A stretch of DNA of 12,853 nt from Desulfovibrio sp. Dsv1 (lineage in GTDB: Bacteria; Desulfobacterota; Desulfovibrionia; Desulfovibrionales; Desulfovibrionaceae): positions 1-12,853 of the forward strand of contig APFI01000250.1 in the NCBI GenBank assembly GCA_000403945.1. The letters are read 5' to 3'. The notes beneath the pieces were generated by a model. That model saw only the letters and a program-made list of their open reading frames with translations. It was not told the DNA's origin and searched no databases. Made by a program: the position numbers and the translations under genes. Shown here in pieces: positions 12,822-12,853 of this stretch. Positions within the stretch are counted from its first letter, which is position 1, and every line of letters begins with the position of its first letter.

Positions 12822-12853
12822 GCGGCCCTCCCTATGCCGCGTCGTCCATGCGC
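12792..12853 (-). repeat. Right arm of perfect inverted repeat, running off the window
   Basis: Exact reverse complement of 11512-11573. On the minus strand it contains the end of a second sheath copy (CGC ATG GAC GAC GCG GCA TAG, stop at 12834-12832), GGGAGG, and the start of the 81-residue gene. The identity continues to the last base of the window, so the true length of the repeat, and whether a full second sheath gene follows, cannot be told. Confidence 0.85.

Noticed and set aside
11512..12853. Mu-type G-segment tail-fibre inversion
   Set aside because: The flipped genes are tube and chaperone, not tail fibres, there is no invertase gene here, and the repeats are made of coding sequence without a visible Gin-type crossover dyad.

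Overview
The window is a GC-rich stretch of a Mu-like (transposable-type, contractile-tailed) prophage or phage genome covering head and proximal tail morphogenesis. The high G+C, codon use and general flavour of the proteins suggest a Desulfovibrionaceae-like host (Desulfovibrio/Bilophila type); that is an inference from memory, not a search. No terminase, tape measure, transposase, repressor, tRNA or rRNA gene is present, so this is only an internal slice.

Layout. 1-326: AT-richer DNA with no convincing gene; its first 60 bases look like the end of an IS200/IS605-type element. 327-605: small Cys-rich protein. 671-2230: Mu gp29-like portal. 2223-4151: Mu F-like minor head protein carrying a C-terminal ADP-ribosyltransferase (ART) domain. 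4166-5326: a DraG/ARH-type ADP-ribosylglycohydrolase with a Cys-rich N-terminal domain. 5407-6375: Mu I-like protease with a nested, in-frame scaffold start at 5863. 6387-6773: decoration protein. 6801-7799: lambda-E-type major capsid protein. After a 176-base regulatory gap come gp36-like (7976-8461), gpG-like (8464-8958), a gp37-like protein (8962-9510), a small Ala-rich protein (9479-9823) and the tail sheath (9827-11533). From 11574 to 12791 the sequence is flipped: a small 81-aa gene, the tail tube and a tail-assembly chaperone run on the minus strand, and the flipped block is bounded by perfect inverted repeats of at least 62 bases (11512-11573 and 12792-12853).

Most interesting: (1) the pairing of a capsid-borne ExE-type (arginine-type) ART with an adjacent ADP-ribosyl-arginine-hydrolase-like enzyme, an apparent injected effector plus eraser or immunity pair; (2) a 74-75-base element duplicated at 597-670 and 5332-5406, each copy a terminator-like hairpin whose 3' arm holds the Shine-Dalgarno sequence of the next gene; (3) a roughly 105-base element present twice (7926-8034 and 11920-12029) with a REP-like GTAG-footed hairpin whose stem changes in a compensating way; (4) the inverted segment, which is either a DNA inversion, a fold-back rearrangement or an amplification/assembly chimera.

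How the genes work together: the portal, MuF-ART protein, protease/scaffold, decoration and capsid proteins build the head; gp36, gpG and gp37-like proteins form or finish the connector and tail end; sheath, tube and chaperone build the contractile tail. The ART is probably packaged in or on the head and delivered at infection, and the glycohydrolase would reverse the modification in the producing or newly infected cell.
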